Shown: piece by piece, positions 5,898-7,338 of the stretch | Layout: each line of letters begins with the position of its first letter | How positions within the stretch are numbered: the stretch's first letter is position 1 | Assembly: GCA_020631035.1 (NCBI GenBank) | Contig: JAHDIA010000302.1 | Coordinates: forward strand, 1-7,338 | Length of the DNA: 7,338 nucleotides | Reading direction: 5' to 3' | Origin: Chitinophagales bacterium | Lineage (GTDB): Bacteria > Bacteroidota > Bacteroidia > Chitinophagales > UBA2359 | Notes under the pieces: model-generated | Told to the model about the DNA's origin: nothing | Seen by the model: the letters and a program-made list of their open reading frames with translations, nothing else | Database searches by the model: none | Program-made: the position numbers and the translations under genes

Positions 5898-6857
5898 GCA
5901 TCCCAAGAACATTCTCCGCCTTTCAATAGATTGAGCAGTTTGTTCTCTAAAAATCTTTTCATTTTCTGCTTGTTTGGGATCAGCCCAAGTTCGGTTAAAA
6001 TAGCCATACAACATCAAATCTCGGTACAGTACAAAAGCGGGTATTGGGGCTTTGTCTTTATCTTCCAATTGATAGATGGTTTCATAGCCTTTCCAAAATA
6101 AGTTTAAGAAATCCTTTTCAAACGCTTCGGGATTGTTGGGATTGAGGTGGAGGATGGCATAATAAACCACCATCGCTACATCCATTGCATACCAGCCATA
6201 ACACACCATCTCAAAATCAAACAAAACCAATTTTTGGGTCTGGGCATCTATCAAATAATTGCCAGAATGAATGTCGTAATGAATCAATCCGTAATTCTTG
6301 GAATGGATGGAATAGGCCTTGAATTGCTCAACCAATTGATGGTGCAGTTCGGTGAGTTGGCGTTCATCCTTGGGGAGGTGTTGGTACAAATCGTATTCGG
6401 GCAGTTCGTCCCATTTTTTATAAATGATGTTGGGGGGAACTTCAAAAGATTGTTCCGCTTGGTGCAGTTGAGCGGTGAGGACACCCAAATTGTAGGAATG
6501 TTGCTCGGTCCAAGCATCTTTTTCTACTTTTGTACCGTCTATCTTTTCAAAGCAAACCACACTAAAGTGATTGTCGGGCGTCCCCAATAATTCCCATAGA
6601 TTGTTTTGTTGTGAAGGCACAATTTGTACCACTGCTAGGTTTTTGATTTGTAGGAAACGCAAAAACGCCAATTCTGCCTCAATGTCTTTGTGGGTTCTGA
6701 TTTCGGAATGGGACAGACGTAGTATTTTGTCCCCAGCGTCAAAAATGAGATTGCTATTGGCACGAATCAGTTTGGCTGCTTTGTACGTAATATTGTATAA
6801 GGCACAAGCATCCTTGAGTACTTGTTCGCTATAGTGTTCTTGGACGATGGTATTCAT
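5895..6857 (-). CDS. APH/choline-kinase-like phosphotransferase
   Basis: 320 residues with no signal peptide, so cytoplasmic. The fold is that of the aminoglycoside phosphotransferase/choline kinase/SrkA group of protein-kinase-like enzymes. RANSNLIFD (32-40) fits the nucleotide-binding loop. KILRLSHSEIRT (44-55) covers the strand that usually carries the ATP-contacting basic residue, followed by helix C with E60/E62. VCFEKIDG (101-108) is the hinge. LIHYDIHSGNYLID (191-204) is the catalytic loop, with D195 and N200 in the Brenner motif. LFDFEMVCYGWYAMDVAMVVYY (212-233) is the metal-binding motif, with D214. The family usually has GDLHxGN and DFD; here these read YDIHSGN and DFE. The C-terminal helices (YFNRTWA ... 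IERRRMF) look complete and the length is normal. The small-molecule or protein substrate cannot be told from sequence. The start is the first ATG of the conserved N-terminus. No operon partner is visible: the next minus-strand gene starts 151 bp downstream. Confidence 0.88.
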   Translation of the reverse strand: MNTIVQEHYSEQVLKDACALYNITYKAAKLIRANSNLIFDAGDKILRLSHSEIRTHKDIEAELAFLRFLQIKNLAVVQIVPSQQNNLWELLGTPDNHFSVVCFEKIDGTKVEKDAWTEQHSYNLGVLTAQLHQAEQSFEVPPNIIYKKWDELPEYDLYQHLPKDERQLTELHHQLVEQFKAYSIHSKNYGLIHYDIHSGNYLIDAQTQKLVLFDFEMVCYGWYAMDVAMVVYYAILHLNPNNPEAFEKDFLNLFWKGYETIYQLEDKDKAPIPAFVLYRDLMLYGYFNRTWADPKQAENEKIFREQTAQSIERRRMFLGC

Positions 6858-6877
6858 ATATTGGGCTGTTTGTTGTT

Positions 6878-6964
6878 CCCTTCGGCAAGCTCAGGGAACA
6901 TCTAAAATACATATTTTGAGTTTGCAAAGCCAGTCGAAGGTCGCTCCCTGAGCTTGTCGAAGGG
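6878..6964. repeat. Inverted repeat pair of CCCTGAGCTTGTCGAAGGG type
   Basis: Arm 1 (6878-6897, CCCTTCGGCAAGCTCAGGGA) and arm 2 (6945-6964) are complementary at 19 of 20 positions and separated by 47 bp. Each arm can also form its own small hairpin through CCCT/AGGG-type ends. I recall this motif as a very common dispersed intergenic palindrome in Bacteroidota. It sits in the leader of the kinase gene, 21 bp upstream of the ATG, so it could affect that transcript. Confidence 0.75.
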
Positions 6965-7072
6965 GAAAAGCTACAAAAAATATAGTCCTGAAAGATATAA
7001 ATGTTTAATTTTAGGGCTAAATAGGCACAAAACGACATGATGAAAGCATCGGTTCAAAATATTATTGATAGA

Positions 7073-7190
7073 ATAGTATAAAACAAGCAGTGCAGGATGA
7101 GCGGATGGATGAAACTTGGTGCGCAGCCCAAAGCATGCGTTGGTTAACCAGAATGAACGTAGCCTAGAACCAATGACGTTGCCTTATAAA
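7073..7190 (+). repeat. Dispersed non-coding repeat, copy B
   Basis: This is the best match to copy A. It shares ATAGTATAA at the start, AGGATGAGCGG, CGCAGCCC, ATGCGTTGG, TAACC, TGAACG and AGCCT, in the same order and spacing. It also shares GGTTAACCAGA and a terminal ATAAAAAT with copy C. Unlike the other copies it has no real gene in front of it; only a 14-codon frame ends at its left edge. It is followed within three bases by the 14-bp arrays. Confidence 0.8.
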
Positions 7191-7192
7191 AA

Positions 7193-7248
7193 TGTAGAGT
7201 TTAGAATGTAGAATTTAGAATGTAGAATTTAGAATGTAGAGTTTAGAA
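7193..7248. repeat. 14-bp tandem array, left arm (4 units)
   Basis: Four head-to-tail 14-bp units of the form TGTAGArTTTAGAA lie at 7193, 7207, 7221 and 7235. The first and last have G, and the middle two have A, at the variable position. There are no unique spacers, so this is a microsatellite-like array, not a CRISPR. Confidence 0.9.
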
Positions 7249-7270
7249 TAACTTATCATTTCCTGTTCTA

Positions 7271-7338
7271 TTCGTAACTCTAAATTCGTAACTCTAAATT
7301 CGTAACTCTAAATTCGTAACTCTAAATTCGTAACTCTA
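7271..7338. repeat. 14-bp tandem array, right arm (at least 4.9 units, cut by window edge)
   Basis: Units of TTCGTAACTCTAAA start at 7271, 7285, 7299 and 7313, with a fifth from 7327 cut at the window end. The reverse complement of this unit, in the right phase, matches the left-arm unit at 11 of 14 positions. The two arrays therefore face each other across a 22-bp spacer (7249-7270). Confidence 0.9.

Larger units (their letters stand above)
6858..7338. other. Gene-free repeat-rich region
   Basis: No coding frame here has a convincing composition, signal or motif. The region holds an inverted pair (6878-6964), an AT-rich stretch (6965-7072) with nothing recognisable, dispersed repeat copy B (7073-7190), and two facing 14-bp arrays (7193-7338). 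The kinase promoter must lie in its left end, but no clear TTG/TAnnTTTG pair is visible. Confidence 0.7.

Noticed and set aside
7037..7081. Tiny frame of 14 codons ending at repeat copy B
   Set aside because: It is too short, has no ribosome-binding or homology support, and its stop lies in the repeat's shared ATAGTATAA block, so chance is the better explanation.
1028..7190. Integron gene-cassette array, because repeats follow stop codons
   Set aside because: The repeats lack the paired RYYYAAC/GTTRRRY ends of attC sites, the genes lie on both strands, several have long gaps, and no integrase is present.
7193..7338. CRISPR array
   Set aside because: The 14-bp units are contiguous with no unique spacers, and no cas genes are present.

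Overview
The window looks like Bacteroidota DNA, probably from a Saprospiria-type marine or aquatic gliding bacterium. The sequence evidence is AT-rich DNA, start codons preceded by A/T runs rather than Shine-Dalgarno boxes, and three genes carrying type IX secretion system (T9SS) C-terminal sorting domains or a remnant of one. The lineage below phylum is inference.

Layout. Bases 2-1030 (+) hold the 3' end of a gene for a secreted ELW/SDGT-repeat protein with a SprB-like domain and a T9SS tail. It converges on a 951-aa secreted protein at 1356-4211 (-) built from cysteine-bearing PKD-like domains and 45-residue Cys modules, also with a T9SS tail. The 325-bp convergent gap holds a dispersed repeat, an intrinsic terminator for the minus-strand gene and a second perfect hairpin. 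Further right, all on the minus strand, are an uncharacterised 201-aa HELGH protein (4459-5064), a degraded T9SS cargo gene (5320-5743), and an APH/choline-kinase-like phosphotransferase (5895-6857). The last 480 bases hold no convincing gene, only repeats: an inverted CCCTGAGCTTGTCGAAGGG-type pair, another copy of the dispersed repeat, and two facing arrays of 14-bp units that run to the window edge.

How the parts relate. The two Cys-module proteins (1356-4211 and 5320-5743) share a module with invariant spacing C-x26-CC-x7-C and look like paralogous exported proteins. The smaller one has lost most of its second module and most of its sorting domain, and what remains of the sorting domain is out of frame. 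The HELGH protein and the kinase show no obvious pathway link to each other or to the secreted proteins.

The most unusual feature is a family of roughly 100-120 bp non-coding elements with three recognisable copies and one fragment. Three of the four lie directly after the stop codon of an upstream gene, in that gene's orientation. No complete new enzymatic or defence system is evident.
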